DNA of 64,000 nt from Sarocladium kiliense (GCA_030734395.1 JAUZTG010000042.1:682001-746000); one strand, 5' to 3'; shown: positions 45,656-57,447, numbered from the stretch's first letter. Numbers and translations: made by a program. The notes: generated from the sequence alone by a model not told the origin.

Positions 45656-48202
45656 ATGCTCTCGGCCAGCAGCATCCGGAATGCCTGCCCGAGGTGTCAG
45701 TTCACACTGGGACTGCTTAGGCAGCCCCTTCGACCAATCCAACGGTTGAATCGAAATGTTTTACATGCATCAAGACGTCAGCTCGCCCAGCGATCGCTAC
45801 CTGCGACGGCACGTACTTTCAGCTCGTCACATAGTTTTCGGGCAGAGGGGAATCCTGGAGGTATTGATGCCATCGAAGCATTTGTGAGGGAAACGAAGCA
45901 GAGATTTCGCGACACTTTACCCAAGGGATATCTGAACGAAGAGGAACTCAGAGTGTACATACGACTTTACGGGCCGCCGCTTCGAGAAACAGAACCTGAC
46001 GATGTGGGCATTCCGTCCCACGCCGATATGGGAACGGAGCCTGAAAATCCAGTCAAAGAGGGAACAATCTTGAGGGAGCTTGAAGATGGCGACTTTGAGG
46101 AGATTACCTATGAGCTTCCCCCTGAACCACTGCGAGTCGACGAACTAGTTCAGGATGATCTTGCTGAGGAGGAGCTCTTGGACGAGGAGGAGCTTATAGA
46201 GATCACTCCTGAAATAGCGGAAGCACTCATGGCCCAGGAAGCTCAGCTCGCAGAGGAGGCCGCCGAAAAGGAACCTGACTATGTCGACACGATCGCAAGG
46301 AATCAGAGAGAACACGATGCGATGAAGAAACTACAACAAGATTTCGAGATGGCACGAGAGAAACAAGAAAAGGAGAAGAAGATGGCAGAGACTGGAACGG
46401 AGGAAGGAGAGGAGGTTGAAGCTCTTGAGACATACTGGCCACCCGAGAGGGAAGTTCTGTCACATGGAGTGCGAGATGATGGCACCAGCGAAAGCAGGCG
46501 GTTTCATCCGCTCACTCTTGAGGGACGTTTCCACGATAGCCCTGTCGAGATTCCGTTGCCGCGAGAGGAGCTCATTATGCCAGTTAGAGAGTTGCTTGAA
46601 CGGACGCACATCAGACACGTGCGAACAGCAGCAGAAGATTCTTTCGGAGGCAGTGGGTTGCCTCTGTCGCCTGCTACACAGGAAGGGCAGAAAAATGGGC
46701 GGATGGAAGGAGTTGGCTTACCCCCTGGCCAGCGTCATATGACCGAGGTCGAGGGTGACGCATTCCTTGCTGGCTACCTTCCCCCGGCTTATGCTTCATC
46801 CATGGCTGTTCTACGAGAGGTACGCAAGCGACTAGGAGGCCAGTGGCTACAATCCATGTTGAAACGATCTGATGGCACCGGTCCTCGCATCCTTGATGCT
46901 GGCGCAGGTGGCGGCGGTCTGGTAGCCTGGGATCAGATTGTGCGCGCGGAGTGGGAGATCCTCAAGGAGAAGGGAGAAGTGACTGAGTCTGAGCCTCCAG
47001 GCAAGAAGACAGTTCTTGCGGCCTCTGACAGACTCCGTGATCGTCTGAAGGGCATCCTCCACAACACGACGTTTCTACCTCGCCTACCAGACTATCAACA
47101 CTCTGGAGACATGGATGGCGCTCACCTTGATGCAGGAAGCAAGCCGCAGCCGCGAAAGACCTACGACATTGTGATAGGCTCTCATCTTCTGTTGGCAGAG
47201 AAGCTTGATCATCATCGTCAGGCTGTGCTCAACAACCTTTGGAACCTGACGAACAAGGACGGTGGTGTTCTGATCTTTGTCGAGAAAGCACACCCGCGTG
47301 GATTTGAAGCTGTAGCACATGTTCGCGACACTATCCTGCGACGCTACCTGATTCCCCAGGAGGGCCAGCCAACGGAAGCTCCAGCGGAATTCAACCCTGC
47401 GTTCCATCGCGTGCTTGAAGAAGGGCACATCATTGCCCCTTGCACTACCCATGCGACATGCCCGATGTACAAATTCCCTGGGAAGAGCAGTGGGCGACGC
47501 GACTTCTGTCACTTCAGCCAGCGCTTTGTCGCACCGACTTTCTACAGCAAGATGTTATCCGGCAGCAGTCAGGGGGAGGTGGAGTTCAGCTACGTGGCTT
47601 TCCAGCGCGGCGTATCCAAGGAGCCGAATATGTCACCGCGTGAAGCAACGGAACAGGCAGCTCAAGGGTACGAGCACCGGAGTGACATGCCCGATATGCA
47701 GCAGCTTCCTCGGATGATCCTACCACCGCTGAAGCGGACAGGACACGTGACACTGGATCTTTGCACGCCTGAAGGTAAAACAGAGAGATGGACTGTTCCC
47801 AAGAGCTTCAGCAAGCTTGCATACCACGATGCTCGCAAGGCAAGATGGGGAGACTTGTGGGCATTGGGCGCAAAGACCCGTGTCGAGCGCAAGGTCCGCA
47901 TCGGACGTGGCGCTGACGACGGCGGGCTTCGCGCAAGCAGAGAAGGCGGCAAGAAGGGCCCGAGAAGAGTGACGATCACGATGGATGGAGACAAAGTTAG
48001 CGCCTCGGAGAAGAACGTGGGCAGAGAGAGGAGAGGAAAGAAGGCGAAGAAGGCAAGGACTGAGGAGCTGCTTCGGGAGCTGGAAGAGGATGATGCGGAG
48101 GCGGAGAGGGAGGTTGATGAGGAGATGGAGGCTGTTTGGGCGGAGCAGGAGGCAGAGGAGGCTGCGAGGAGGAGCAGAAGACTGGGAAGCGGTGAATTCT
48201 GA
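45656..48202 (+). CDS. RSM22: Mitochondrial ribosome assembly protein Rsm22
   Basis: An 848-aa intronless protein of the Rsm22 (methyltransferase-like, METTL17) family, needed for assembly of the mitochondrial small ribosomal subunit. The N-terminus is a basic mitochondrial presequence. An acidic, helical insertion spans about residues 140-260. The methyltransferase-like core has YLPPAYASSMAVLREV and the SAM-binding loop RILDAGAGGGGLVAW. A cysteine motif (PCTTHATCPMYKF ... RRDFCHFSQRF, about 596-625) matches the iron-sulfur ligands described for this family. The C-terminus is a Lys/Glu-rich helix. The in-frame codons before 45656 contain no ATG, so the start is secure. Confidence 0.92.
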   Translation: MLSASSIRNACPRCQFTLGLLRQPLRPIQRLNRNVLHASRRQLAQRSLPATARTFSSSHSFRAEGNPGGIDAIEAFVRETKQRFRDTLPKGYLNEEELRVYIRLYGPPLRETEPDDVGIPSHADMGTEPENPVKEGTILRELEDGDFEEITYELPPEPLRVDELVQDDLAEEELLDEEELIEITPEIAEALMAQEAQLAEEAAEKEPDYVDTIARNQREHDAMKKLQQDFEMAREKQEKEKKMAETGTEEGEEVEALETYWPPEREVLSHGVRDDGTSESRRFHPLTLEGRFHDSPVEIPLPREELIMPVRELLERTHIRHVRTAAEDSFGGSGLPLSPATQEGQKNGRMEGVGLPPGQRHMTEVEGDAFLAGYLPPAYASSMAVLREVRKRLGGQWLQSMLKRSDGTGPRILDAGAGGGGLVAWDQIVRAEWEILKEKGEVTESEPPGKKTVLAASDRLRDRLKGILHNTTFLPRLPDYQHSGDMDGAHLDAGSKPQPRKTYDIVIGSHLLLAEKLDHHRQAVLNNLWNLTNKDGGVLIFVEKAHPRGFEAVAHVRDTILRRYLIPQEGQPTEAPAEFNPAFHRVLEEGHIIAPCTTHATCPMYKFPGKSSGRRDFCHFSQRFVAPTFYSKMLSGSSQGEVEFSYVAFQRGVSKEPNMSPREATEQAAQGYEHRSDMPDMQQLPRMILPPLKRTGHVTLDLCTPEGKTERWTVPKSFSKLAYHDARKARWGDLWALGAKTRVERKVRIGRGADDGGLRASREGGKKGPRRVTITMDGDKVSASEKNVGRERRGKKAKKARTEELLRELEEDDAEAEREVDEEMEAVWAEQEAEEAARRSRRLGSGEF

Positions 48203-48985
48203 GGGAGTCAAGTTTGGTCACGGATAAGGCAGATTGTATGATACGTGTACGAGGTGTGTATATCATGGCGGACAATTGTACGATACCGCGAGCTGTACAG
48301 ATAAGTTAGACATGCCGCAGGCCAAGGCATGGAAAGATAAGATGAGATCGAGGATAGATATCACACGTCATAACTCAGCAGATGAATACATCTCCGGCTG
48401 AGGGTTGATAAGACAGCATCTTCGTGGACATTGCACTGATAACACCTCTGTCCCTCATTCAGAGATCAGCATCTCCGCTGGATTTGAATGCGACAGCGCA
48501 TGATTGGCCCAGATAAGGCCCCAAGCGGGAACCCCACCACTGGACTAACAGCAGCCATCCACTGGAGTCTTTGACATTTCCTTGGGCTCCATGGCATTAG
48601 CAATTCCTAGTGCAGGTACCGGCTGGTGGGTGCGCCGGGTATCGGTCGGCGACTGGATTTACTATGGCTGACCACCGCAATTCGCAATCGCGCGTGGGTT
48701 CGGGGGAGGGGATGGTGGGATGGCGACATTGGAGAAAATTCCCCATGTTCCCATCCATGCCTACCTCTAGAATTTAGGCCAGGCTCGTGGTTCTGCTTTA
48801 GCTACCTTGGTAGCTGGTAATTCTTTTTGACACTATTCAGGGTCTTGTCTTTTTGCTCCTCTCTTGCTTTCTGTCATTGACAGTCCAAGTTCCTTTTGGA
48901 GTAGCATCCGCTGACATTGTTCGCACTCTGTCTGCTTGACATCTTTTTTGCAGGGTCGTGAACCCCTGCTACACATCCTCCTACC
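48203..48985. other. Intergenic, promoter of the siroheme enzyme
   Basis: A 783-bp gap with no coding signal. The 5' flank of the Met1-type gene is pyrimidine-rich just before the ATG. Confidence 0.4.
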
Positions 48986-50808
48986 ATGGCCGACATCGCT
49001 CCTCCCACCACGACAGCTTCACCACAAGCAACAACTGCACCAACAACCTCATCACCGCACACATATCCAACTTCCCTCCTCGCCGGCCTGCAGTGCACAG
49101 GCAACACACATCTCATCATTGGAAGCAACCCCCTCGCTGCCGCTCGCTGCACACAATCCCTCGCTGCAGGTGCGCATCCTATCCTTCTTGCGCCAGACAA
49201 TGGAGACGCAGACCAGCTGCACTATGCGCTGAGAAGAAAGGTCGACGATGGATCTGTGAGATGGGAGAAGAAGGAGTTTGAAGATGGTGATCTGTTCCGA
49301 TTGGGTCGAGAGGAGGTTGGCGGTGTCGTGGACGCTGTCTTCGTCACCTCTGGACCCAGAGACCCCCTCGGTGAGTACCTGATCCTCCTCCACAAGCATC
49401 ACACACGGACTAACACCTCACTTCAGCCTCACACATCTCCCAACTCTGTCGCCGCAACCGCATTCCCATCAACGTCGTCGACTCCCCCTCCCTCTGCACC
49501 TTCACCCTCCTCTCCACCCACACCGATGGCCCCCTCCAAATCGGCGTAACAACCAACGGTCGGGGCTGCAAGCTCGCTTCCCGCATCCGTCGCGAAATCT
49601 CATCATCCCTACCGCAGAACCTCGGCGATGCGTGTGCTCGACTTGGAGAGATCCGGAAGCGCGTACAGGAGGCTGATGGTGCTGTGCTGCTTGAGGGAGA
49701 GGATCTGGAGGACAGTGCCGGGCAGGGTGCGACCTTTAATAAGCTTGTGGGTGTGAAGAAGGAAGAGGAGAGGGAAGAGTTGAAGACGAGGAGGATGAGG
49801 TGGTTGGCCCAGGTTTGTGAGTACTGGCCCTTGAAGAGGCTCGCCAGTGTCGCGGACTCAGACGTCGAGACCATCCTCAACACCTACCCCAGCACCTCAA
49901 CCTCCCCTCCCTCCCCGTCGCCACCATCCTCACCCTCTGCCTCCCTCGGCCGCATAATTCTCGCCGGCTCTGGCCCTGGCCACCCTTCCCTTCTCACCCT
50001 TGCCACCCACTCCGCCATCCAAACCGCCGACCTGATCCTCGCCGACAAGCTCGTGCCCTCTCCAGTTCTCGACCTCATTCCCCGGCGCACACCGGTGCAG
50101 ATTGCTCGCAAATTCCCTGGTAACGCAGACCAGGCACAAGAAGAGCTTCTCACTACCGCATTGGCAGCAGTGCGCGAGGGCAAGACAGTCTTGAGGTTAA
50201 AACAGGGAGATCCATATGTTTATGGCAGGGGAGGAGAGGAAGTCAAATTCTTCTGGGAGAATGGGATCAAGGGAGATGAGAGGGTTGTGGTTTTACCCGG
50301 TGTGACGAGCGCACTGAGTGCACCGCTCTTCGCACAAATCACGGCTACGCAGAGAGATGTTGCCGATCAGGTCCTTATTTGCACCGGCACAGGAAAGAAA
50401 GGCAAGGCTCCGACACCACCTGAATACGTCCCCAGTCGAACCGTCGTGTTCCTCATGGCTCTGCACCGCATCACTGGTCTGATCCAGGAACTCACACAGC
50501 CGCTGGAGACTGAAGACGCCGACAAGCAGACACGAACACTTTGGCCTCTCAACACCCCCTGTGCGGTAATCGAACGAGCGAGCTGTCCTGATCAGAGAGT
50601 GATCAGGACGACACTGGAGAGGGTTGCGGAGGCGATTGAGACGGAGGGAAGTAGACCGCCTGGTTTGTTGGTCGTGGGTAGGGCGTGTGAGGTCCTGAGG
50701 CAGATGGAGGATGCCAAGGGATGGGCTGTGGAGGAAGGCTTTAGGGGGTTGGACGGCGTATTGGGGAAAGTTGGGTTGGAAGAAGGGAAGGCTGTTTGTG
50801 CTGCATGA
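48986..50808 (+). CDS. MET1: Siroheme biosynthesis: uroporphyrinogen-III C-methyltransferase with N-terminal Met8-like domain
   Basis: A 588-aa cytosolic protein from two exons (intron 49371-49426). The first half is a siroheme-synthase NAD-binding fold (THLIIGSNPLAAARC, then PRDPL, RNRIPINVVDSPSLCTF), resembling yeast Met8. A Pro/Ser-rich linker leads to a tetrapyrrole methylase domain (from about residue 300: IILAGSGPGHPSLLT, DLILADKLVP, RLKQGDPYVYGRGGEE, PGVTSAL) resembling yeast Met1. Together these methylate uroporphyrinogen III to precorrin-2 and may oxidise it to sirohydrochlorin, for siroheme used by sulfite and nitrite reductases. Whether the N-terminal half is active cannot be told from sequence. 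Confidence 0.93.
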
Positions 50809-51394
50809 TGAAAGAGATATCCGTGTATGGGAAATGAGGCGTTTACGAGGATATCAGCATTTACACACAGGCATTACATAGATTCCGGCCGGAGCATTTC
50901 AACACAAGGCAAACATTACACATACACACATCCCCACAGTAATCTCAAAGGGATTTGCAGTTGCAACCGATCATGATTCTCAAATGATCGATTTATGGAA
51001 AATAGAAGGCACGCTATGCTTTAATTATCGACGCAGCGGAAATGACAGCGCCATTTCGATGATGATGAAAGAACAAAGTCTATATCACACCTTTTCTCTC
51101 ACCCTTTCTCTCACCCTTTCTCTCACCCTTTCTCTCACCCTTTCTCTCACCCACTATTGACAACTCCACCCTTACCACCCTCCCCAGAAGTCGGCGTCGT
51201 GCCATAGGGTGTAGAACCCGTACTTTAGATGATAACAAGGGAAAAGGGACCCATATGGCAATCAGAAGAAAAATAAAAATAAAAAGAAGAAGAAGAAGAA
51301 TAAGAAAAAGAAGAAGAAAGAAGTAAAGGAAATATGTACAGGAGAAGAGAGGGACACCGACACTGAAAGGTAGGGAAAGAAATGACTTCTAGAT
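50809..51394. other. Convergent 3' region with tandem repeat and purine tract
   Basis: Gap between two converging genes. It contains a 12-bp tandem repeat (51093-51152) and, at about 51265-51330, an A/G-rich tract of AAG and AAAAAT units. No coding signal. Confidence 0.6.
51093..51152. repeat. 12-bp minisatellite, five perfect copies
   Basis: TTTCTCTCACCC repeated five times without a mismatch, in the shared 3' flank of the siroheme gene and the second FRE gene. Length-variable loci of this kind are common in fungi. Confidence 0.9.
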
Positions 51395-53230
51395 TTACCA
51401 GGAGAAAGCCTCCTCGATGAATGAAACGGACGACTCGCCCTGGACTGCGCGAACGGCACCACGGACATCATCTGCCAGGGCACCAGCGCCACAGACTGTG
51501 ACACACATGGCACCGATTTGCTCCTGGACCTCCTTTGCGAGGAGGAGTGGGATGTTCGGCCGACCGGGGAACATGGTGACGGTTGTGCTGGCGCTTGAGA
51601 CATCGCGAGGGTTGCGTGGCCGGGTGATGTACACCTGGATACGGAGGATGTCCTTGCGGTAGGGGATGCGCAGGATGGAGTCCATGTATGGGCGAACCCA
51701 CTCGAGGGCCTCGTGGGAGCGGATGATCCAGACGAGGGTGATACGACGGGTTGCAACGGTACCGTTGTTGTACCCATCGAGGAGATGGCGGATGTAAGAC
51801 ATCTGATGAGTGATGCCCGTGGATCCAGCGAAGAGCACGACGTGGCCGTATGAGTCAAGACTGTGGTGACCGGCGTAGGGGCCCTCGAAAGCGGCGCGCA
51901 TCGTCAATGAGCCATTGACGCTTGCCTTGTTGAACAGCTTGCGGGTCATACCGGTTTGCGCACCGATAATGAAGGCCACAGATGTCTTGCCAGCGCGGTC
52001 ATACACAGCGAGCGGGTCCTTCTCGTGAACGGGTAAAGCGTCATCGTAGTCGTGTTGGACCCAAGCGATGGAGAAAGGATGGCTTTCCCACGAGTTGACG
52101 CCCCAGAAGCGAAGGTAAGCATGCGTTCCGGGCTTGATGTTGACGTACTTGGGGAGCGTCAGCGTCACGCGAGTGGCCTCGCCGGGCATGGCCTCGCAGT
52201 AAGCGGACGTGAATCCCTTGGAGCCCCAATTTGCGTACATCATGCGGATAACGCGAGCTAAGCGGTCCGCAAACCAAATGGCGGCGATAGCGATCGTCCA
52301 GGAGGCCTGAGGAAGACCGCCAGGGTGCAAAGAGGCAATGCAGTGCACGTAGGTGCAGACAATTGCGACTGCGGCCAACACGATATGGGCATTGAGGAAT
52401 GTCTCGTAGAAGGCATGACGAATTGGAGAGACGGACCAGATGGCAATGATGATCATAACAACGGTGCCAACGGTTCCTGACCCAATGAAGAGGTCCGTAA
52501 CGATCTTCTTGCGGATACCCTCCCAGCCTGCTGCCGCGACCATAGGGATGGCCCATGCAACGGTATGGATGACGACCTCGAGAACGACGATGCGGCCCAT
52601 CCAGCGGTGGAGAAGGTTGTATGTGTCGAAGCTGATCTGCAGCAGGCCGATGAGAGGGTTGTTGCGGCCGGCCAAGATGATCAAGGGTACCATGTTCACA
52701 AGTGCAAGTGTTCCGGAGCGACCACGCAGTTCAGCGCAGAAAGCATATCGGTTCTCGTTGTGCCAATTGAGGAGAAACATGTAAGCAAAGTTGCTGCCAA
52801 GATAGACGAAAAGGATGATGAAGTGGAGGCGTGACGGCAGAGTACCGAAGTGAAGGACAGACGAGAGGCGGATCTCGCGGTTGTGACGCTTCTTCCACAG
52901 CGGCGCGTAGGTGATGTACTTCTTCAGCCAGGGCATCCAGCTCCATTGCGCGGTCTTCCAGTAGGTCTGCTTGGTTCGCGGTTGTGACATGGCGTTGATC
53001 AGGCGCAATTTGGAGAACAGGAGCTCGGCAACGCGGATGGTGAGGATGAAGAGTGCAAGAGCACCGAGTGTCCACCAAAGCACCCTCTTAAGGTACATGT
53101 TCATTTCCTGGTTGACGCCATTGAGGGCGGTTGTGTACGGGGCGATAGTGCCTGTTGGCTCTGCGGCTGCGGCTGCAGCATCGGGTTCGCCTCTCAGGAT
53201 GAGGGTCGAGGGAGGGAGTGAGGAGTCCAT
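51395..53230 (-). CDS. Second FRE-family ferric reductase-like protein
   Basis: A 611-aa intronless membrane reductase. After an Ala-rich N-terminus and a first membrane segment, the ferric_reduct core has bis-heme His pairs (LHRWMGRIVVLEVVIH; NAHIVLAAVAIVCTYVH). The FAD site reads HPFSIAW, the pyridine-nucleotide site shows LFAGSTGITHQMSYI and CGAGALADDVR, and the C-terminus ends EEAFSW as in many FRE proteins. It probably transfers electrons from NADPH to extracellular Fe(III) or Cu(II). It is unlike the first FRE gene in having no introns. Its upstream gene-free region is 3.4 kb, the longest in the window. Confidence 0.92.
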   Translation of the reverse strand: MDSSLPPSTLILRGEPDAAAAAAEPTGTIAPYTTALNGVNQEMNMYLKRVLWWTLGALALFILTIRVAELLFSKLRLINAMSQPRTKQTYWKTAQWSWMPWLKKYITYAPLWKKRHNREIRLSSVLHFGTLPSRLHFIILFVYLGSNFAYMFLLNWHNENRYAFCAELRGRSGTLALVNMVPLIILAGRNNPLIGLLQISFDTYNLLHRWMGRIVVLEVVIHTVAWAIPMVAAAGWEGIRKKIVTDLFIGSGTVGTVVMIIIAIWSVSPIRHAFYETFLNAHIVLAAVAIVCTYVHCIASLHPGGLPQASWTIAIAAIWFADRLARVIRMMYANWGSKGFTSAYCEAMPGEATRVTLTLPKYVNIKPGTHAYLRFWGVNSWESHPFSIAWVQHDYDDALPVHEKDPLAVYDRAGKTSVAFIIGAQTGMTRKLFNKASVNGSLTMRAAFEGPYAGHHSLDSYGHVVLFAGSTGITHQMSYIRHLLDGYNNGTVATRRITLVWIIRSHEALEWVRPYMDSILRIPYRKDILRIQVYITRPRNPRDVSSASTTVTMFPGRPNIPLLLAKEVQEQIGAMCVTVCGAGALADDVRGAVRAVQGESSVSFIEEAFSW

Positions 53231-56200
53231 ACCAGCGAACCGGCGCCGGTAAGGATCCCGACGAATGGTGCTGGAGACGAAGTGAGCTCAGCTCAGATAA
53301 CGTTGTCGTGGAATATCAGTAAGAAATTGACGCAGTCAATCACACGATACCCCAGAGATAGATCAAAAGAAAGCTCGTCTCCAAATGTCGGAAGTTTGGA
53401 CGAGATATGACTCAAGTGCGCGAGGAAATTGGTGGATGGTCCTTAAGAGTGCTTAAGAGTTCGTCGGCGCAGATCGGTAAACAAACAATTCGGTTGTGTT
53501 ATGAGTACCTGGTCAAACACATGATGTTGCTGAGTATCAAAGAGGAGGTGGTGAATGTGTAATAAAGAACGGCCTTTGAGTGAAAGAAGCGGGTGGCTGG
53601 GCGGGATGCGTCGATCAAAGCGCTGTAAGTTCGATCAATCAAGAAGCATCATTCAAGTGAAGCGTGGCGACTATTGACGATGGTTGCTCAGGGCGTGAAT
53701 CACCGGCTGCTGACGGATGTTTGGTTCTTGCTTTGGTAGTAAAGAAAGGGCAGGTGACTGATCAAGATCGAAAAGAGAGTTGACAGTTGGCGACAGCTGA
53801 CGGATCAGGTGGTGGCAGTACCCCAGCGATGACGACGAAGCAGACGACAAAGTCTTCCGAAGAGCCGAGAACAATGCAGCCAAAAGGTTGTTGGAATGAG
53901 GTCCACGATATTGGGCTCTTGGAGGAGGCTGGAACGTGGAGTAAGGCGCGTCACAGGGTCCAACGAGAGGGCGAATTCCACGTGATGTATGCGGTTTCCA
54001 GGATGGTTGAAAAGACGGCTGAGGCAGAAGCAGCGATAGACGTCAGCCTTGAAAGTCGAAATGATGCTTGTTTCAAAATTGATCAAAGGGCAGCTTTGCC
54101 GTGATGAGGGCGATGACAAGGCGGTTGTGTGCGTTTGTGGCCCAAGGGAGGGAGGCAGAGCGGGATCCAGTCCAGTGGGGAAGCAAAGCGAGACAAGCTG
54201 AGGCAGATGGCTGGACAAGTCTTTTGTGTCTTGGAATTTTCTGAGGGGATCCTCCAGTCAAAGTGAAAGAGAATGGAAGGTGGTGCGGCGTGGGAATACG
54301 ATCGAATGCCAGCCTCGAGGAGAAATGCAGCACCGAGAATGAGAGGAATGGGCTCGTCGATGGTTGACAGCCAGGTCAACCTTGCGTGACGTTGAATAGC
54401 ACGAGAAAGACAGAATGACGAGAGAAGAATCTCGAAAGAAGAAGAAAGAGAAGATCGACACGAAGCTGAGCAGCAGCGTGCATAGAAGAGAAGAGAGAGA
54501 GAAAAGCCGCGAGAAAAAGGCCAAGCAAAGTACGACAAGGTGAGGTCTGCGGTGAAGAGGGAGCATGAGGTCGAGGTTGGTGACCCCCAGTCAGTGGCAT
54601 CCACCCCCTGTCAGCAACGCTTAACAAGTTTGGTAGGCGGGCACCACATTGTTCTGTTTGCCGATTCCTGGCAGATCCGCAGCGATCATTGGGAGATCCC
54701 CTGCAGTGGTCCCCTGCCCCTGGCGTCTTCCATCCTCGCCTTAGAGGTGGGCTTGAACTTAGCTCGGTGCCCCCTGCGCCTCCTCGCAGGGTTATTCGCA
54801 GTGCTGCCAGCCGCTAAAAGCAGTTTGAGTCAGGCGTCTAGCGGCTTAAAGAGCCACACTGGAGCCTCCCGCAACGGATCCCCGCCCAAAGTCCAGAACC
54901 GAATGCCCCCCTGGTCCACTGTCGACGCCTCTCGTCCTGTCGTTCGATGCCTCTAGCCCTTGTCCGGTGCCTGTCAGCGGTCCACTGCTTCTGTACGCCG
55001 CCCAATCACCTACCCGCCCTTCCCTGCGGTTCCTGCTTCTGAAACCCGCCACGCCCACGTACGCCAGCGATACGAAAACAACGCCCTCAATGCATTCCCG
55101 TCCGTTCCGTTTTGTTTCCTTTCTGTCCTCTGTTCGTAAAAGTTTCCAGTCGCACGTGCCACTCGTCCAGTCTCTTCCTCTGCGCCTCACAGCCACTCGT
55201 TGCTCATGCGATTCGTGTCGTCCCGACAGCACCTGTGTACGTCCTCACGTGGATATGCTTCAACTTACCACCGTCACACGATACTTATCTGGCCGACGAC
55301 ATCATGCCCCTTGCATCAAACTCCTCATCTAAGATATACCTCTCTCCTTGTGGCTTTCCTTGACCCCCAGCCAGTCCCTCAATCCTCGGCGTAATCCCGC
55401 CAATCCCGCCAATCCCGCCAGGATCCTCCGCTCCCCTCAAAGTAGGAATAATGTCGACTTTGCCCTCCTCCTCCCCGCTTATCGTAGAGGATCAGAGGCC
55501 CGAAACGTAGCCAAGCCAGTATTTTCATGACTTAGGGACCTGTGGCGCAATGCCCATGCCACGGTCGTATGAAACCAGCCTCATGGTTACCTTATGTCAA
55601 TCTCGGTTCCCGCTCCCGAACGAACGCATAATGATGCTTACAACCACCCCGCTGGTGACTCGGTGGGACACCCATGCTGTGCCAATGCCGCACATTGATT
55701 GACCACGATCCTGTCATTCTCGCCATCTATTTGAGTTCCTCCGTTCCACGAATGGCACTGCATGAAGTCATGCACGGGCCCTGGGCAGATGCGTTGCCTC
55801 GCCAGATACTGTCAAAACCTTTGACTGCATGAACGCGCTATCTTGTGCTTCGAAGCGAGTTACTCCGTCATCTTGCTGGGTATGCCCCAATATAAGGCGT
55901 CTAAATCGTGCTGTTATCTTCTTAGCCTGAGTTGGAGGAGCTCGCGGCTGGTATCACGTACCATGCTCGCATACCCGCCTACAAGGGACTCAATTTACAC
56001 CAAGGGCTAGACCTTGTCGATGTATCAGGTTCACCGAGATGATATTGATGAAGTTCCCATGAAGCTGTAATCTCCAATTCTCAAGTCTGCTGTGACACTC
56101 TCCCACCCCAACGATGGATTTTACCATGCCGCCTCAGAACTGGATGCGTCCTGGAGCAGTGCCGCTTTTAGTCTGAGCAGCGACTGACCCCTGACTGCTC

Positions 56201-56638
56201 ATAAAAGCAACATGTGGGTGCCTGATTCAGCACATTAGGGGATATATAACCTGTATAGTCACCCCCGACAAATCTGGCCATCCAAATCCGTTTCTGGCGT
56301 CGAACCTGAGCTGGCGCTGCTTTAACCTGAGCAGAACGTGATCGGGGTGAGGCAACGGATGAGGTGGAAGGGACTCTTCGCGGGCCTCGCCGCGAGCCGT
56401 AACAGCTTGCCCTCATATGTTCAATTGATGCGACATACTCGACGAAGCCGCCGCTGCGACCCAGATCTCATGACCAGCACCCCTTCCCGGGTATATCGGT
56501 ACTTGAAGGTTCGGCCAATGACTTTGATCTGCGTGAGCACACGGCTGGACCGTAAATGGACATGTAAGGCCGTATTGAAGTTATGTCGTGATGTTGCCCA
56601 TGTTGACCCATGCATATCGACGCAATATTGTCATGTTG
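53231..56638. other. Gene-free 3.4 kb upstream of the second FRE gene
   Basis: No supported gene; frames present have no domain or signal and biased composition. It holds purine-rich stretches near 54410-54530, a TGAGTCA core near 54825, and three 9-bp tandem copies (AATCCCGCC) at 55393-55419. It could hide a long regulatory region or a non-coding RNA, which cannot be told from sequence. Confidence 0.45.
55393..55419. repeat. 9-bp tandem repeat, three copies
   Basis: Three perfect copies of AATCCCGCC in the long gene-free region upstream of the second FRE gene. Short and probably without function. Confidence 0.8.
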
Positions 56639-57447
56639 TCAATCATCATCATCAGAATCGGATCCTAAAATTCCCAAGGAATGTTTCAACTCCAAAGTCC
56701 ACTGCCGAACCGGCTTCTCTCCTGTCCTGAGCTTGAAATAGTACTGTTTGAGTGGCTCGGGGAGCTTCTCAGTATCCAAGTATCTGTCCTCGTCCACGTA
56801 TTCCTCCATATATCCTATCATGGACATTGCAAACGACCCGATTCGTGTTCTAAAGTCACGCGCGTATAGTCGCATGAATGCTTCTAGTAGAATATGCGAC
56901 CTGGGCGCGATAACCGGATGGCTCTCTTTAGAGGTGGAAGATAAAACTCCTGATCCGCGGCCCGGCCGCCATGGCGGAAGAGAGTCGCGATCGGTTGCCA
57001 GTACAAATTGTTCTGGCAGCTGGTGCATTTTGGGAAACGCCAGCTTGCTGTCTATCCGTGGCAAGAACCAAAGGGCCTCGGATTGCAAATGGATCTCGAC
57101 AGTGATTTCCGAGCCTGTGAGATGCATATGGAATGCCGGCGGTGGGGTGAGTCGGTCTTTTGAGCTGCACGGCAGCCCTCGAGATCAGTACACTGCTCAC
57201 AGCCAGGAAGTTCAGAGAGCCTGGTAGCGCTGGCAGTAAGGCCATCATCCGGAACGACAAAGTCGATCGACTAGGTAGTGGTTATTAGTAAGTCATTAGG
57301 ATCCCTTGGATACACTGTACGCACCGCAACGATTGAGGGCACCCCGTGGACGTTTAGAAGGCAGTGGCCCCAAAGAAGACACGGAACCCCGGCTGAGTTG
57401 ATGCTTTGCGCGACGGCTTTGGCTAAGGATGCGATAGAGTCGGCCAT
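56639..57447 (-). pseudogene. Nucleotidyltransferase-like fungal protein with one-base frameshift
   Basis: Exon 1 (57325-57447) encodes MADSIASLAKAVAQSI and GHCLLNVHGVPSIVA. A 54-nt intron (57271-57324) leads to SIDFVVPDDGL and CTDLEGC, typical of a common fungal family with a nucleotidyltransferase-like N-terminus. The rest of the gene (TPPPAFHMHLTGSEITVEI to a poly-Asp end at 56639) continues in another frame. The two frames meet at an A4 run, on the plus strand T at 57158-57161. One extra base there would give a smooth join, and exon 2 (632 nt) is not a multiple of three as it stands. No alternative intron repairs it. The gene is either freshly broken or carries a sequencing error. Function of the family is unknown. 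Confidence 0.65.

Noticed and set aside
30096..54840. 14-bp match GTTTGAGTCAGGCG shared by two gene-free regions
   Set aside because: Several matches of this length are expected by chance in 64 kb; only the TGAGTCA core is noted.
57190..57240. A 36-nt GTGAGC...GTGCAG candidate intron in the frameshifted gene
   Set aside because: Too short for a spliceosomal intron here and a multiple of three, so it would not repair the frame; it would also remove the conserved CTD motif.
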